64,000 nucleotides of DNA from Malurus cyaneus samueli (Eukaryota; Chordata; Aves; Passeriformes; Maluridae): positions 45,025,361-45,089,360 of the forward strand of contig CM019216.1 of NCBI GenBank assembly GCA_009741485.1, written 5' to 3'. Below, piece by piece: positions 21,236 to 34,000 of the stretch. Position 1 is the first letter of the stretch. Every line of letters starts with the position of its first letter. The position numbers and the translations under genes were made by a program. The notes beneath the pieces were generated by a model. The model ran no database searches and was not told the origin of the DNA. It saw only the letters and a program-made list of their open reading frames with translations.

Positions 21236-24065
21236 CTTACAGGAAACTGTCTGTTCAGGGCACAGAACCCACTGGTTAGCTTTGTGTGAAGACAAACTTC
21301 CTTCCAGAATCATGCAGACTTATTTTAAATACATACAAATTCTGTGGACATTTTGCGTATACACAAACCCTGTGGAAATAATTATACCCAAAAATAGCAG
21401 TAGTGTGAACTCACTCCAAAGATTTTCTTGAGAGCTTTTTCATCAATTCACTGGGCCCTGAATTAAAGATTTCCTCCTCACACACTGTCCCTCTGTGGAA
21501 AGCATGAGTATGGAGCTACATTAAAGTTGGAAATAGACTTCAGTAATGACCATGGAGTTAGGAAGACAAGGTTTTTCACTAGTTAGTAATATATTCCACA
21601 TGTTGCATTTCACTCTTTACTGCTTCATGTGTTCCCTCAGAATGAGGCACATTCTCACAACACATTTCCAGTGAATTTTCAAAATAGCTGAAATCAGCAA
21701 ATTTAAGAGCAGCCATGCCTAATTCTCAATTCTTTTTCAGCAGCTACTCCTTCTGTTACAGTTGTGCCTATAAGCTGCAAACATAAATACCCCAGGGCAG
21801 CAAGCTCCACACTCGTGTCCTAAGAAAGAATATTCCTGTCAGAATATTTAAGTTCAGGTAGGGGACATAGATACAGTGTCATGCTGTTTTTTATGTAGAG
21901 AACTTAAGAAGAGGTAGAAACATGTTCTAGGTGGGTCTCAATAACTTTAAAATTACATTCAAGACCGAGTCACCCAGAAATCCAAAACTTTTGAGAAGCG
22001 GTGGTTTGAGCTTTTCTAGGCAGGCCATTTATTTGGGATCATTTTCTTCTGCAGGTTCATTCAGCCCTTAAAATCTCAAAGTTTGCTTCATACAGTAGCA
22101 ACCTTTCAAGTGTTAATTAACCTTTAGATCATTCAGAAGCAATTCATTACAGTAAGTGAGGAAAGTTTTTTAATTGCTGCTCCTATGATTCGAGGAAACA
22201 CACTTCTGGCACCCTATGGAAACTGATAAGACACATTATTTCAGACAACACACTTGCAGCTGGGACAGATTGGAAAACTTGCTGAGCAATATATTCCTAT
22301 ATACATTATCTCACATCTAGACATTCAGCGCCAAGTGCAAACACTCAATTTTTTTTTCCAGTGTTTTCATATTTACAGAAATAAAATACTTTCAGGTAAA
22401 TTACCACAACAGTTGACAGGCAAAGATTCAGGTGTTAGCAGACATAAGCTAACAAGTGCACTCTGGAGCTTTCATTTACAACTAATATTTATTTGTTTCA
22501 AGGGGTAGTGTCCCCAGATTACATGCTGATTCATAGTGCCTTCCATCTCATTTAACACATATATTTCTGAACACTTTGTTTTTGTTATGTTATTCTTTCC
22601 TCTGATTTTTGTCTGAACCTGAAATGTAAATCAAATTTTTGCTTGATGTAAGAGGGTTGCTTAAGCTCCTAGCCTTAAATTTTGAGGGAAATTCGCCATC
22701 TACTTTACTTGAAAACAATAAATCTTCATATATTCTCCATCCATCAGCAATGTCCTTGTAGAAGCCACAGTCTGATGTCTTTTCTTGTGAATATTCCCAT
22801 GCAATTCAGTGGCAAACCTCTCTTCCCAGGAGGAAGGAGAAATACTACCAGATTTGAGTCCCAAGGTGTATTCACACAACAGAACTGAGCTAATGCCAAA
22901 GAAAAAGTCCCACTCTTACTCCCACTCCTTTGCTGTGCATACTGGAATGACCTGATCCTCTGGATGCAGCGACATGGTGCAGACCTGATGTGTGGGGAGT
23001 CAAGTCAGTCACTCAACCAGTGGAAAGATAATCCCAAAAAAACCCTTGCAGTCAGCAAATTTAACTGGCATGTTTTGTGACCAGACAGGCAAAAAAACTC
23101 CAAACCAAAAGTAACAAACCTCCACACTCATTTCATGTTTCTACAAAAGTAATTTGGTTACCTCTTGGACTGTTCCTACACTCTAAAACCACCATTCAGT
23201 ACATTAGTAAACCTTGGTCATCATCACAATTTAATAGATTAAAAAGCATTTTTAAAAAAAAAATAATCCATTCAATCAAATTTCCCAGTTGGTTGCCAAT
23301 GGGTTTGTATTCTGCTCGTGACTCTCTCCAGCTCCTTCATCACCTCCTTGAAATGTGTTGCCCTCATTTGGGAACAGCCTTCATCCTGAGGTCACAACAG
23401 TGCCAATCACAATCTTGCAATCATCTCACCCCCATCCTGTCCTATCCTTCATTCTGTGTCCGTGCTAAAAGGGCCCACCTTTCTAGCAGCACTTTGTTGA
23501 TCACAGTCATCCCTGTGAACACCAGTCCATCTGCAGAACAGACAGACACTCCCCCCTTGAGATCTCTTTCTACAGGGTCACATGCTGTCCCTTACTGAAT
23601 TGCATTTTATTTCATCCAGACTCTCTATCCAGTCAAGGGTTTTTCCTTCTAGCTCCCGCTCTTTGTTTCCACTTCTCACCAAGCTGGTGTCGTTCCAGTC
23701 TCAACAAGCACTCTCCCTGGATAGTCTTTGATGGAATTAATGAAAAACTGGATGAACAAGACTCCTGTGAGAGCCTAGAACATAGTTTACATAGGTCTGT
23801 TCTGTTTCATAATGCTGAGATTAGTCTGCTTTCTCTACAACAATGCTCGTAGTCACACAGTCTTTAATGTAAACCTGTCCTGAGTCACCATGCTGACAGG
23901 AAAGGATTCAGGTGCATAACTCATTCTTCAGCTTTAGGGAGCACAAAACAAATAGACCTAAATTGATAAGTTTGTGTATCTACATTGTATTTCTTAGCAC
24001 TCTGTGGACATGGCACTCAATGAAATAATAATTTTTTTGTATTGGTCTGATGGCATTTAACTTAC
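21236..24065 (-). other. ROS1 intron 4
   Basis: Intron of 2830 bp between the microexon 4 and exon 5. The part at about 23310-23800 resembles an old CR1-type 3' region. A + strand open frame of 173 codons (23077-23598) falls mainly in that repeat-like sequence and is not a gene. The remainder shows nothing recognisable. Confidence 0.8.
23310..23800 (-). mobile_element. Degenerate CR1-like LINE fragment
   Basis: The phrases ctccagctccttcatcacct, cacttctcaccaagctggtg and aatgaaaaactggatgaaca resemble, in order, reverse-complement stretches common in avian CR1 3' regions (by recollection). The copy is diverged and its limits are approximate. It could instead be unrelated low-copy sequence. Confidence 0.4.
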
Positions 24066-24092
24066 CTCACATGCTCTGGTGTATGTCTCATT
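24066..24092 (-). CDS. ROS1: ROS1 exon 4, a 27-nt microexon (residues 80-88)
   Basis: The nine codons NETYTRACE lie between a pyrimidine-rich acceptor ending CTTGGTAG and a perfect GAG|GTAAGT donor. The exon is phase 0 at both ends and is the only good candidate to bridge LKC of exon 3 and FGC of exon 5. By recollection the mammalian protein has about four fewer residues here. NET is another N-glycosylation sequon. Support is the splice sites and frame, because nine residues are too few for strong homology. Confidence 0.75.
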
Positions 24093-24771
24093 CTACCAAG
24101 AAACAAATAATTAAAATGTGGGGTTAGCATAAATATAATCACAGACTATTTCAGATAATGTCAATTAATTAGAATTTCTTACTGTGAAAGTACATTACAA
24201 AACCTTATCACTAGCAAATAATGAAAGAAGGAAAACCCACACTTGAAAAAAACAGAAACTCAACATTAGATTGATGTTAAGGTTGAATGACATTCAGGTG
24301 TTCAAGAGATGCAGAAAAATGAGCAGTTTAAAAGCTATCATGGCAGTTGTCCCAGACTAATGCTAGTTCTCATCCACCTGGTTTAGTAAAAACAAGAAAT
24401 CCATCTACTAAAGGCCATGTGCTTCATTTACATCTGCATGCAACTCTGAGACAGCCCCCAGTAGAGTAAAATCCTGAAAAGCACTAGTGCGTTCTCACCA
24501 TCTAAAAATCTGTATTGAGCTTAATAAACTGTAAAACGCCCATACATTTTGACAAACACAATGAAAACTTTTGATATTTTTGATGGCAACTTTCACAACA
24601 AGAATTATTAACTTCCCAAAACAGAATTCATGAGGAAATGAGAGAAAATACAGACATTACATCTTTTCATAGAAACACTGTTCTGAGTGGATTTCGAACA
24701 TCTGCCATTGGATAATGCACTTGATGGACCAGAGACAAATGCTGTAGAGATAGAGCTCAGGTAATACTCAC

Positions 24772-24831
24772 ACATTTCAGTGGACAGTCAGTTTGCACCG
24801 TTGCATTCCAAAACTGACATCCCTGTGTACA
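24772..24831 (-). CDS. ROS1: ROS1 exon 3 (residues 60-79)
   Basis: This 60-nt exon encodes CTQGCQFWNATVQTDCPLKC. The CxQGCxFWN and LKC signatures match the mammalian ROS1 N-terminus closely. It has four cysteines, probably disulphide-bonded, and an NAT sequon. The acceptor is CTTTGCAG and the donor is TGT|GTGAGT. It is phase 0 at both ends. Confidence 0.9.
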
Positions 24832-26669
24832 CTGCAAAGACAGACAATGGCTTTAAAAATGACTCTGAGAGCGTGGTTCTACAGGAAAGGGATAGTCCAT
24901 ATGGGTATTACAGGCACTCAGATGCTACAGCAAGAGAGTTATGTCATGTAGTGCCCTACTCAATGTAAAACCAAATATGGAGCAAAACAAATCCAGTCTT
25001 GGTCTGGAATGAGTTTACTCAGCCAGCCATGATGTGGCCAGAGCTCCCACCCTTCCAGGTTGATTTTACCACTTGCTCTCTGTGCAGAAGTAGCAGATGC
25101 ACAGCATGCAGGACAGCCAAGCACAGAGGAAAGCTGTTCAGCACAAGCCCTCCCACTCCTGCTCTCCAAGAGGCATTGGCTTTAAAACCATGAGTTCTCA
25201 GAGAAGCAGTGATTATGCCATTCAGTTCTGATATTGGACCTTTTTTGTTTATGCTGTCCCATCTACTTCATGAAGGTTTTTATTTGTAAAGGGAAGCTGG
25301 GATAACTTTAGAAGCAGAAGACTCTGATACTGAATATTGCAAAGCCTGGTGAAAAATACAGTTAAGGCTTGATAACACTGAGCAAAGATACACAGTAACC
25401 TAAACAGATGAGTCAACCTTGCTGCATAAGGTCATGACAACACAGACTTTTATGGTCCCAGCATCATAAATGGCCCAGCCTCACAAGATACCAGGTGCTG
25501 AGAGGCTGCTTCCCACTAGTGTCTGCAGAAAATATTGAAGACTGAACTCTCCACCACTCTCCAAAAAACATGTATACTCACTGATACTGAAATTGGCAGG
25601 AATATACTTTCTATTACAATTTGAAGCATTAGAAAGCAGGCATTCTTTATCTGTGCAGGACACACAGGACTTCTACTTATTTCTGTGTATTTATCCACAA
25701 TAATCATACATATTCATAAAAATATGTTTCATATCTAATACATAAACATCACTTTCCTAATTTCCATGTACCTGCCTCCTACTGCAAGTCCTGTCATGGT
25801 CCTGAAGGTTTATCAAGAGGGGTGTCTGGTGGCCATACTCGCTAAATGCTTCAATGTTAGAGGTGACCTTTCCTTGAACTTTTTCTTAGGGCATGCACTC
25901 TTGCTTCTTGTTACATAACTTGCAAAAAACCCACTGTAGTCCTCTTTATCTGTTTCTCCACTGGTTCCAGCCATGCTTATCATCCTCTGTGAATACCTTT
26001 ACATGCTTACATCTCTTTTTTTTTGTTTGTTTGTTTTTTGTTTTTTGTTTTTGCAAGCTAGTCTTTAAGCTTTATTCAGTAACTTCAGGGGAGCTGAAAA
26101 TTTTTATTCACTGTTATTTATCACCAAGAGCTTGAATTGCATTTGTGATCTAACCAGGAAATCAGCTGAAGTCCTCCAAGAATGCTCCTACAGAAAGCTC
26201 ATGTTAAGCCCCCATGACAGACACAACCATTTGAAATCCCAGAGAACTCTAAATGTTCAACAATTGTAATTATACGTTTTCTCACACTGAATCACTGAGA
26301 AAACAAAATAAACTATGTAACTGTACAGAGGTGACTGAATGAGACAGTCTTAATGATTTGCATGTTGGAGGCAATACTAGTTTTGACTTATTGCCTCAAA
26401 AATGAGAGATTATGAACTTTGTAGACCACAAATGTGAGCATGATTCACAGCAGAGATCATCACCCTTTACACATTTTCTTTAAATAAAACGTAAAGCCAC
26501 ATCTCTAATAATTTTAACCAAATCTACCCACTCAACTTTAGTGACTTATGCTAGACAGGCTACTGTGCACATTTACATGAAGTCATTGAAAATATGATCA
26601 CTGTACCCATTGTATTCAAATAGCAGGAACATAAAATGTCAGTAATTAACAAAGTAAACCATTACTCAC
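24832..26669 (-). other. ROS1 intron 2
   Basis: Intron of 1838 bp between exons 2 and 3. It contains a T-rich TTTG-type low-complexity stretch at about 26012-26054. Nothing else recognised. Confidence 0.8.
26012..26054 (+). repeat. T-rich (TTTG)n-like low-complexity stretch
   Basis: A run of T with interspersed G (tttgtttgtttgttttttg type) in ROS1 intron 2. Simple low complexity, no tail or duplication seen. Confidence 0.8.
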
Positions 26670-26723
26670 CGCTCCAGTGATGTCACTAACATTGCAAAGG
26701 TTAGCAATCCCAAGTTCTCCTTC
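26670..26723 (-). CDS. ROS1: ROS1 exon 2 (residues 42-59)
   Basis: A 54-nt exon between a TTTCTCTTTTAG acceptor and a GTGAGT donor encodes EGELGIANLCNVSDITGA. It matches in position and length the stretch after the signal peptide in mammalian ROS1, with a conserved leucine-rich start and an NVS N-glycosylation sequon. It is phase 0 at both ends, so skipping it would keep the frame. Its function in the cysteine-rich N-terminus is unknown. Confidence 0.85.
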
Positions 26724-28463
26724 CTAAAAGAGAAATACATAATTTCTTTTAAAAGTCAAAATATTTCCCCAAAATTCTTTAATTAAAACGCATTAAAGCA
26801 TTTGCTTCTTGTAAACCAAATTTTCTTTGGCTGATGTTTCCTCATCTGGAGAAATTTATTGTTGACACACCGGTAGCTTCTCACTTGAGACTAATTTCAG
26901 AGATACCATCAAACAAAGACATTGGCAGAATCAGTTGGTGTTAAATTATCTGAGGTAGGAATTTGGCTCTTACCTCCCGATTCTGGTTCAATGAATCGAT
27001 AACAAATGCTTCACAAATATGTTGGGCTTAAGTGACAAAGCCAAGTAGCTTTGACCTCTTGGGAGCAGAAAGACCTTCCTTCAAGCGAAATGCCTTTTGT
27101 CTGGCCACCTTTTGTGGGGGTTGTACTCAGCCATCTGGTGATCCCACCACCCCTCCTCTCCTGCCAAAAGTGCTCTCCAGTGAACGTGTCTGGTTTTTCA
27201 CATCATACAAAGTGTGCCAAACCTATCATTGTCACTGAAGTGAAAATTGTTTGAGGATGCATGCAACAGCCTTAGAGAAGCTGAATATCAGCTCTTTAAT
27301 CTTTGACCTGAAAACAGGTGAGAGCAGCCTTAATGAAACAATGCACAGGAAGAAATTTTCTGCACTCTGAGCACACTGTGACCATAGTGAGAATCAAAGT
27401 TGTCACCAAGAAAATTTGAACACAACAAGCAGACCAGAGGAGAAAAATAAGATTTACAGCCCTCAGACCTGAACATTACATTTTTCGCATCTGGATCAAT
27501 AAATTCAACACTTTCACTGAGCATGAATGTGATTTTCCTGTCTTTCAAAGCTGAAAGGAAGAGCAACTTCTTTCTAATTCTGAATTAATTTAGGCTTAAA
27601 TCAAATGATCCCCATTAAAATTATCATTGCATGATAGGCTTCCATCAAGGAAGGCAATTAACTCTTACACTGATGTAAAAGTTACAAATAGTTGTAAAAG
27701 AACTGTCAGGCAAGTGTGTAAAATAAAATAGAACAGGTGATGGGTCTCTGCAGCAGGTTTCCACAGCTACCACTAAGGCACAAAATATCAAAGCAAAATG
27801 TACAAAGCAAAGATACACAGTCTTCTAAACCATATTAATATTTCAGTCAACTAGAAGCAAGGAGGGACTATTGAAGGCAGAATAATCACCTAGATTTTGG
27901 ATGTTTTGCTTATCTTTGTCTTGCATTTGGGAAAGAAAAATTAAAAATTCTTTCTTTGCAGAAGGAAAAATAATAAATTCTGCACATTATTCAAGGGATT
28001 ATTGAGAAAGTCTAAGACTAAGGACCTCATCACTAACTTTAATGCATACAGAAATACCCACTATTTAAACCAGTTAACTTAAAAATTAAGTTCAGGATAG
28101 CTGTGTGTGTCACAGATTCCCAGAAAATTTCTTATGATTTTACAGTTTCTCTTGATTATATAAGAAAAGCTCTGCACTAGACAGAAACGAATAAGTAACG
28201 TGAATAAACTGCAAGAACAAGTTTATCTTCCCCACCCTCCAGGGTCTTCAGCATTTATAGTAACCTCATGTAGCTGGAGCAGTGGGATTTGTTCCTTACT
28301 AGATTCCACAAATTGAAATGTAAAACATTAGTTCTCAAATTGCGCTCTTATTAAGATATATTCTTAAGAAAAACTTTGATAAACTGATAAGTAATATAAA
28401 GTTTCTACAGTGCTAATAACCACCTGTATTTCAAAAGGTTAGGTACAGTTTTAGAAAACTTAC
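26724..28463 (-). other. ROS1 intron 1
   Basis: Intron of 1740 bp after the signal-peptide exon. No repeat, exon or obvious regulatory motif was recognised. Confidence 0.8.
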
Positions 28464-28586
28464 CAGGTTACTCGTACATAAGTTTTGACAATTCCTTGAG
28501 GAAGCACAGTACACTGCAGAAATCCACAGGCAGTAAAAAGCAACAAGCCTTTTTAGCAGGAAAACCCACAGGCAAGTGTTCCTCAT
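28464..28586 (-). CDS. ROS1: ROS1 exon 1: start codon and signal peptide (residues 1-41)
   Basis: The ATG at 28586-28584 has G at -3, and an in-frame TAA lies three codons upstream, so no longer N-terminus is open on this exon. The peptide begins MRNTCLWVFLLKRLVAFYCL and stays hydrophobic to about residue 27, then turns polar and cysteine-containing (RNCQNLC). This fits a signal peptide cleaved around residues 25-29. The WIS-V-C stretch resembles the start of mammalian ROS1. The exon ends in phase 0 at AACCTG|GTAAGT. The transcription start is not defined, so only the coding part is given. Confidence 0.9.
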
Positions 28587-28860
28587 AACTTAAACAGTTT
28601 CATCTGTCAGCCTCATTCTTCTCTTGACGTGGCCATGCAAACTCCTTTTAGTTCTAGGTGACGGAGACGCAACTGAGAAACTTCTGCATGTCAGATTATT
28701 GGAATATTCTTCAAATCCTTGTTTACACTCCGCTGCTTCAACAGCTTCTCAGCTTCCTGGAGCACTTTTCTTGAACTTACGCAACCTCTATTTCATAGTT
28801 TCTTATTAAGCCAGTGAAACAAAAGAGTTGGCCAATAAAAGTCAGTGTATTCTACTTACA
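28587..28860 (-). promoter_or_regulatory. ROS1: Candidate ROS1 5' UTR and proximal promoter
   Basis: Sequence immediately upstream of the ROS1 start codon. On the + strand it contains ATTGG (28698-28702) and GCCAAT (28831-28836), i.e. CCAAT-type boxes in either orientation, and TGTTTAC (28720-28726), a forkhead-type motif. There is no clear TATA box and no CpG island, in contrast to DCBLD1. The transcription start is unknown, so how much is UTR cannot be said. Confidence 0.35.
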
Positions 28861-30878
28861 CAAATATCATTAACGCAAAAAGGAAACCAAGGGCAACACT
28901 TTGGATCGGGTGCTCCAAGCAACACGGAGTCAGGGAAACGGTAGGAATAAAATAGTCTAATGTTAATTTTGATTAGATTAAGCTATTTCCAAATATTTTT
29001 AAGTGGATGCAACTAAGAAAATTTGTTGGTGACAATGAATAACATTTTTAGAACACCACTGAACTTACCAGACGTGGCAAAAGTGTTAATTTTTTCTTTA
29101 TTTGACTACTTCCAAATGTTCTATTTCCACCCCCAAATACCACTTGGAACAGACCCCTGTCTGCCTTCCCATGCAATCTAGACACAAACCAACCAGATCC
29201 AATCTGCTAGGGGCTCTCTGGATGAGGGGACACTATAGTAGTAATAAGTTTGTATCCGTATCAGGGAAGAAAGATGAAGCTGATAGATAAATCATCTATC
29301 TGATTTAAAGGGTGGTGAAGAGCCTTAATTAAACATGGAGACTCACATTGAAGAGGTGTGTGGAAAGCCAAGTTTAAGACACATCCAGGCCCTGGTCTGT
29401 GGCACATCTGGGCTGTACCAGCAGAGATCTCCACAGAGAAAATTGCAGCAGAAAATTATTGATCCAGCTTATCTTTATATCTATATATGCATACACGAAT
29501 GCTACATCATTTTGTGCATGTGTATTGCTCATTATAAATCAATCGTGATATTTTATACACAAGAGAGCATTTTGATGATCCAGTTGAGGCTGGCACATCT
29601 TATTTTTGCTTTAGAAGGGGGTACCAGCTTTCCCACCATACCTTTCCAAGCCCCATTCACTTGCCAAGGAAACATTTCTGCAGCCATGCAATGAAACAGG
29701 CTGAGAACCTGGTTAACACCAACCCAGCAACAGCACAAGTGAAATGGTTGGCATTAACCTGATGCTGGTTTTTTCTGGCTCAGATTCCCGTACAATCCCC
29801 TGTGCTGCTCTGTCCTTGCAGTGAAAGGAGTGAATGCACTAAGGCAGGAGGAAAGGAAAGCCAGGCTGGACACAGACTATGAATATTGGGAATCACATGG
29901 CTCAGATGTGGTCTGAGGAAGGAAAGGTTTCAGGAGCAGGCTCCTTCCTTTTCTTCCAGCTGGGGAGGATTTGGGGGGTTCCTTGCATGTTATCTCAGTC
30001 TCCTCACCATTACTCAAGGGAACACGCAGATGAGAGTAAGGCTCATCGAGGGTGAGATTTGCTTTCAAGCTAAGGGATTTCAGCCACACAGGTGTGGGGG
30101 AATTACTGCCCAATTTGCTGGTCACTTCTCCACTCCAGAAGGATGCTGCCCCCACTCCAGCCCATGAGAAAAGCTGCTCAAGAGGGAGCTCCTTAGATCC
30201 AGCCAAAATAAGCCAGTTTAGTCTGACTACTTAAATAGTAGCTCTGCTAATCCAGCTCATCTTGCCTGAAGAAGTTTCATCAGAGCTTACATGACCAGCA
30301 ACACTGAAGAGGAATCTGGTGATGGAGGCTGCAATTTCTTTCTGAGGCAAAGAACTTTGGCTTTGGATAATTAGGAGACATTTAGGACCCTCGGGATTTG
30401 GTCTCTGGGACTATTAGGTCTATGCTAGTAAATTCAGGGGATCCACATTCACACCCCAGCAAGCAGCATGGGATAACCCACATCCACACTTTAAAAATCT
30501 CTCATAATCCAAGAGAGGATAGGCACAGTTGAAATACCTGTGGGCAATGGCTCCTAGCTTTTACTATATCCTAGATTGTTCCTGGATATTATTTGGATTA
30601 GTGCTGATGTGGATCAAAATCGGACAGAGCTCAACAAATGTGGTCATTCAGAATTAGGCATTCTGTCTTGCATGGATTTAAATTACTATCTTAGATATAG
30701 TGCAGGTAAAAAAAATATGTCTAAGTTTGAACTTTTTTTAAAGAAATCTTTTAATGGCATTTAAATATCCAACTTTTTTCATCTGTTTTGGCATTTTTTA
30801 GGAAGTAATTGAATGTTAGGATATCTAGGGGGTTTTTTTGAGGATGTATAGGGAGAAGCACTGGGAGATAAAAAGCAC

Positions 30879-31055
30879 AGAATCATAAAATCATTACAGT
30901 TGGAAAAGACTTCCAGGGTCACTGAGTCCAACCTTTGACCACACACCATCATGCCAACTAAACTATAGCACTAAATGCTGTGTCCTGTGGTTTATTGAAT
31001 GCTTCCAGTGACGTTGACTCCACCAGGTTAAGAACCTGGTGAAGAATGTTATCAA
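30879..31055 (-). mobile_element. CR1 LINE 3' fragment
   Basis: Begins agaatcataaaatcattaca, continues with gttggaaaagacttccaggg and gagtccaacctttgaccaca, and later has gttgactccacca. This is the reverse complement of the 3' end of avian CR1 retrotransposons, including the ATTCTATGATT-type terminus. The copy is 5'-truncated, as CR1 copies usually are, and moderately diverged. Confidence 0.85.
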
Positions 31056-34000
31056 GGTGCATCTTCAAGTCTGAAGAAAAAGTCCACAGCACCGTACCAA
31101 TAAAAATAACAGTATTTGGCTTTTTGGACAAGAGAATTTGGTTATTATCAAATATGCATAACTAACCTTTTGTAACTGGAAAACTTAGCTATTTCTGATG
31201 AGGATAATTCTTGACAGTGAGCATTTGCACACTCATTTAAGGGTAGTGCACACACGCCTAGCACAAATGGGCTCTAACCACTATAGTTAGTTAATAAAAT
31301 AGTTCAAATGAACTACTCAAACGGTCCAGAAATTTTTCTTAAACTTCCAACATTGTTTTCCACCAGTGTCACTGTAACATCCCATAAACCGCGACTTTCA
31401 AAGAAAAAAAAAAAAAAAACACTGAAATATCTCCTTTCTTGTTTACCTTCCTTTGAACACTTAGGGAGAACAAATACTAACGGTCACTTGAGTCTTTGGA
31501 TTTTTCACCTGAATTTCAGGAATTCTACAAGAAGAGAGTACTGATGGGTTTTAGAAGTCAAACTTTAAAAGCAAAATCTGTAAATGACAGAGCATTAAGT
31601 GTGATTTTAAAGTACATTCCTTCCATAACACTGCATCCTAACACAGAACTAAGGATCCAGATTTTGTGAGATATCATTAATAAATCTTATCCTTTATATT
31701 ATAGATTTCATATAGAGCATAATTTCCTTTATCCTAAAGACCAGCGCAAGGAAGGTGGGCTTGCACACCTGGACATCTGCAAGGGAGAAGACTGTGAATG
31801 AAGTAAAAAATAGAGAAAAGAAAACTTGATCACAATTCCTTCCCTGAACAGCAGCATATATCAGTGCTCTTCACAAGCTATGGATTCATCTTTCAAGCCC
31901 TTTTTGTGCCTCTTTTAAAAGAAATAGAATTATGTACAGACAAATGATCAGCCCTGAGAGCAATGAATAAGGGATATCATACCTTGAGGAGAAATATGTG
32001 CATTATTACTGCCAGTAAAGCAAGTAACAACCATCTTCATTATACCTGAAATTACTATGGTCCACAAAGACAAACCTTTCCTGTATGCGGACATGCACAT
32101 GATTCTGCACATGTATACATGAATAGTATAATAAAAGCAGACTAAGCACTGAAGACACAAAGCTTTAGTGCTTTGCTGCACTTCCAGCAGAAGACTAAAA
32201 TTGTTGGCAGCCTCCTCCACCATCCACCCCAGTGCACAGACACAGGCTGTTGCACATACAGCCAGAAACATCAGCTGGGAAATATCTTCCAGGCTGCCAA
32301 AAGGTTACAGCCCAGCACATTAACATAAACTGATGGCAACTTCAGCTTGTTTTAATAATACAGGACAAAAGCTCTTAAATTGTCAGCTCGCAGCTGACCC
32401 AGACCTGGAGCCAGGCCATCATCCCTGCCCTCACGGCAGCAACTTCCACCTCAAAGATAGGCCAAGCAACTTAAGGTAATATCCACTCCAGAAATCTAAT
32501 TTTAATCTGCTCCCACGTTTGAGTCAGGCACCTAAAATCACATCAAATGAAACTACTATGTGCTGTCACTCACACACATCTGTGCAGTTTCACAAAACAG
32601 CAGCATAGAGCAGCAGTTGGCAGGACAACAAAAACTGAACACAGGATGGCTGAGGAGGCAGGCAGGGGGACCCCCAAAGCCCGTGGATGTTTGTGTCTAA
32701 TCTGGGTTGTTTATGTCCAATTACATAGCACTAAAAATTCCTTGAAGATTGACCACCGTTCATGAGTCTTATCTTGGTGGGAAGGAAAGTTGGGAGAGGT
32801 GAGAAAGGAGAGACTGTCAATCTCTCAGCCAGCCTGCAGGGCAGAGCAATGAAAAAGAAAATCTCAGCTTTCACTTATCAGTTTCTGCCTCCTTTGTCTT
32901 GGGGAGGTCATCTTGAAAAGATATGCTGATGTGAAGCACTCACTAGTGATGATGGATTTTCACTCTTTTCCAAAGATCATAGATTATTCTCATTTTCCCT
33001 CCAGCAACGGGCCCCCATTAGATTTTGAATTTCTCAGTAAAAGAAGTGAACAAGGACCCTTAGGGCGAAAAGCTTCCCTCCACTGCCCTGGCCTCCCTCC
33101 TTGCCCTTTTATTTGTGAGTGCAACTGCTAAGACAGCTGTTTGTCTGGCAACAGCGGCCAGTCGGTCAGGGAGCGCTGTGCACAAACACAGGGAAGGCCA
33201 TACAAGAGAAACCCCCTGGAGTCTGGCTCAAGATTTATATCTATCTCTGCAGATTAGAGAAGTGGGGCTGGGGAGGGGGGGAGAAACAGACTGTTAAACT
33301 GGATCAAATTGGAAAGACAGTCATGCATGAGATACTTAGCTGAACCAGTCAGGAGACAGGGATTTGCTTCTATTGATCTGCAGTAATGATGACTGGAGAA
33401 ATGTCTCATTAAACGATGTACAATGATGGATTTCAGACCAGGCACATTTGAGCTGTGGAGATTAACAAAAGGAAGAGATGTAAAAGCTGGACCAGGATAG
33501 AAAATATAAGGAATGCTAAAGGGTAACCTGGATCTATAAATATATTGCTAAAAGATCCAAATCGAAAAGAAAAATAATATATTAGGGCTTATTAAACTAT
33601 GTTTGTGTAATTATCACACACAACATTAGGAGAGACAGTGAGCACAAACTAACAATAAAAACCTTCCTGTTAAGCAGATAAAGCTTGCACTGCTTTTTGT
33701 ATTTCTTTAAAGAGGATAAGTTGGCAAGGTGTTTGCAAAGCTTTTTAGCGATTTGTTCAACTGTGTTATTTGTTGGATATCTCCTACTTTTACTAATTAA
33801 ATGTGCTGTCTGAAATTTGAGGGAAACTAAATTTCAACATACACAAGTAGCAGGGAGCGCAAAGGTGTAAGTGTAAAATGGCCCAATTCAGGATGTCTGA
33901 AGAGGAATGTACAGAAAAGATGTGCTTGTTAGAGAGAAACAAGGAAAGATAACTGCACACTACAGAGGGGGTGACTTATTGCTCTGAGCATGTAGATCAG

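Larger units (their letters stand above)
1..28586 (-). other. ROS1: ROS1 gene, 5' half (22 coding exons; 3' part outside window)
   Basis: ROS1 is a single-pass receptor tyrosine kinase of the plasma membrane, important in epithelial differentiation. Twenty-two exons were located by protein similarity and GT-AG sites. Lengths from exon 1 are 123, 54, 60, 27, 46, 149, 139, 202, 77, 123, 185, 98, 512, 213, 111, 182, 192, 101, 215, 158, 163 and 263 nt, totalling 3393 nt (1131 codons) with no internal stop. This is about half of the usual length of roughly 2,300 residues. The kinase lies beyond position 1. Short introns with nothing notable are 2722-3031, 9872-10372, 11453-12076, 12589-13118, 17765-18413, 18616-19043, 20586-21189 and 24093-24771. 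Intact introns show a cellular gene, not a retroviral v-ros copy. Confidence 0.97.

Noticed and set aside
23077..23598. 173-codon + strand open frame in ROS1 intron 4
   Set aside because: Overlaps CR1-like sequence, has no recognisable domain, and lies in an intron on the opposite strand.
1..28586. Possibility that the ros-like sequence is a retroviral oncogene copy
   Set aside because: The sequence has 22 exons with normal GT-AG introns and encodes the extracellular part; no viral gene or LTR flanks it, so it is the cellular gene.
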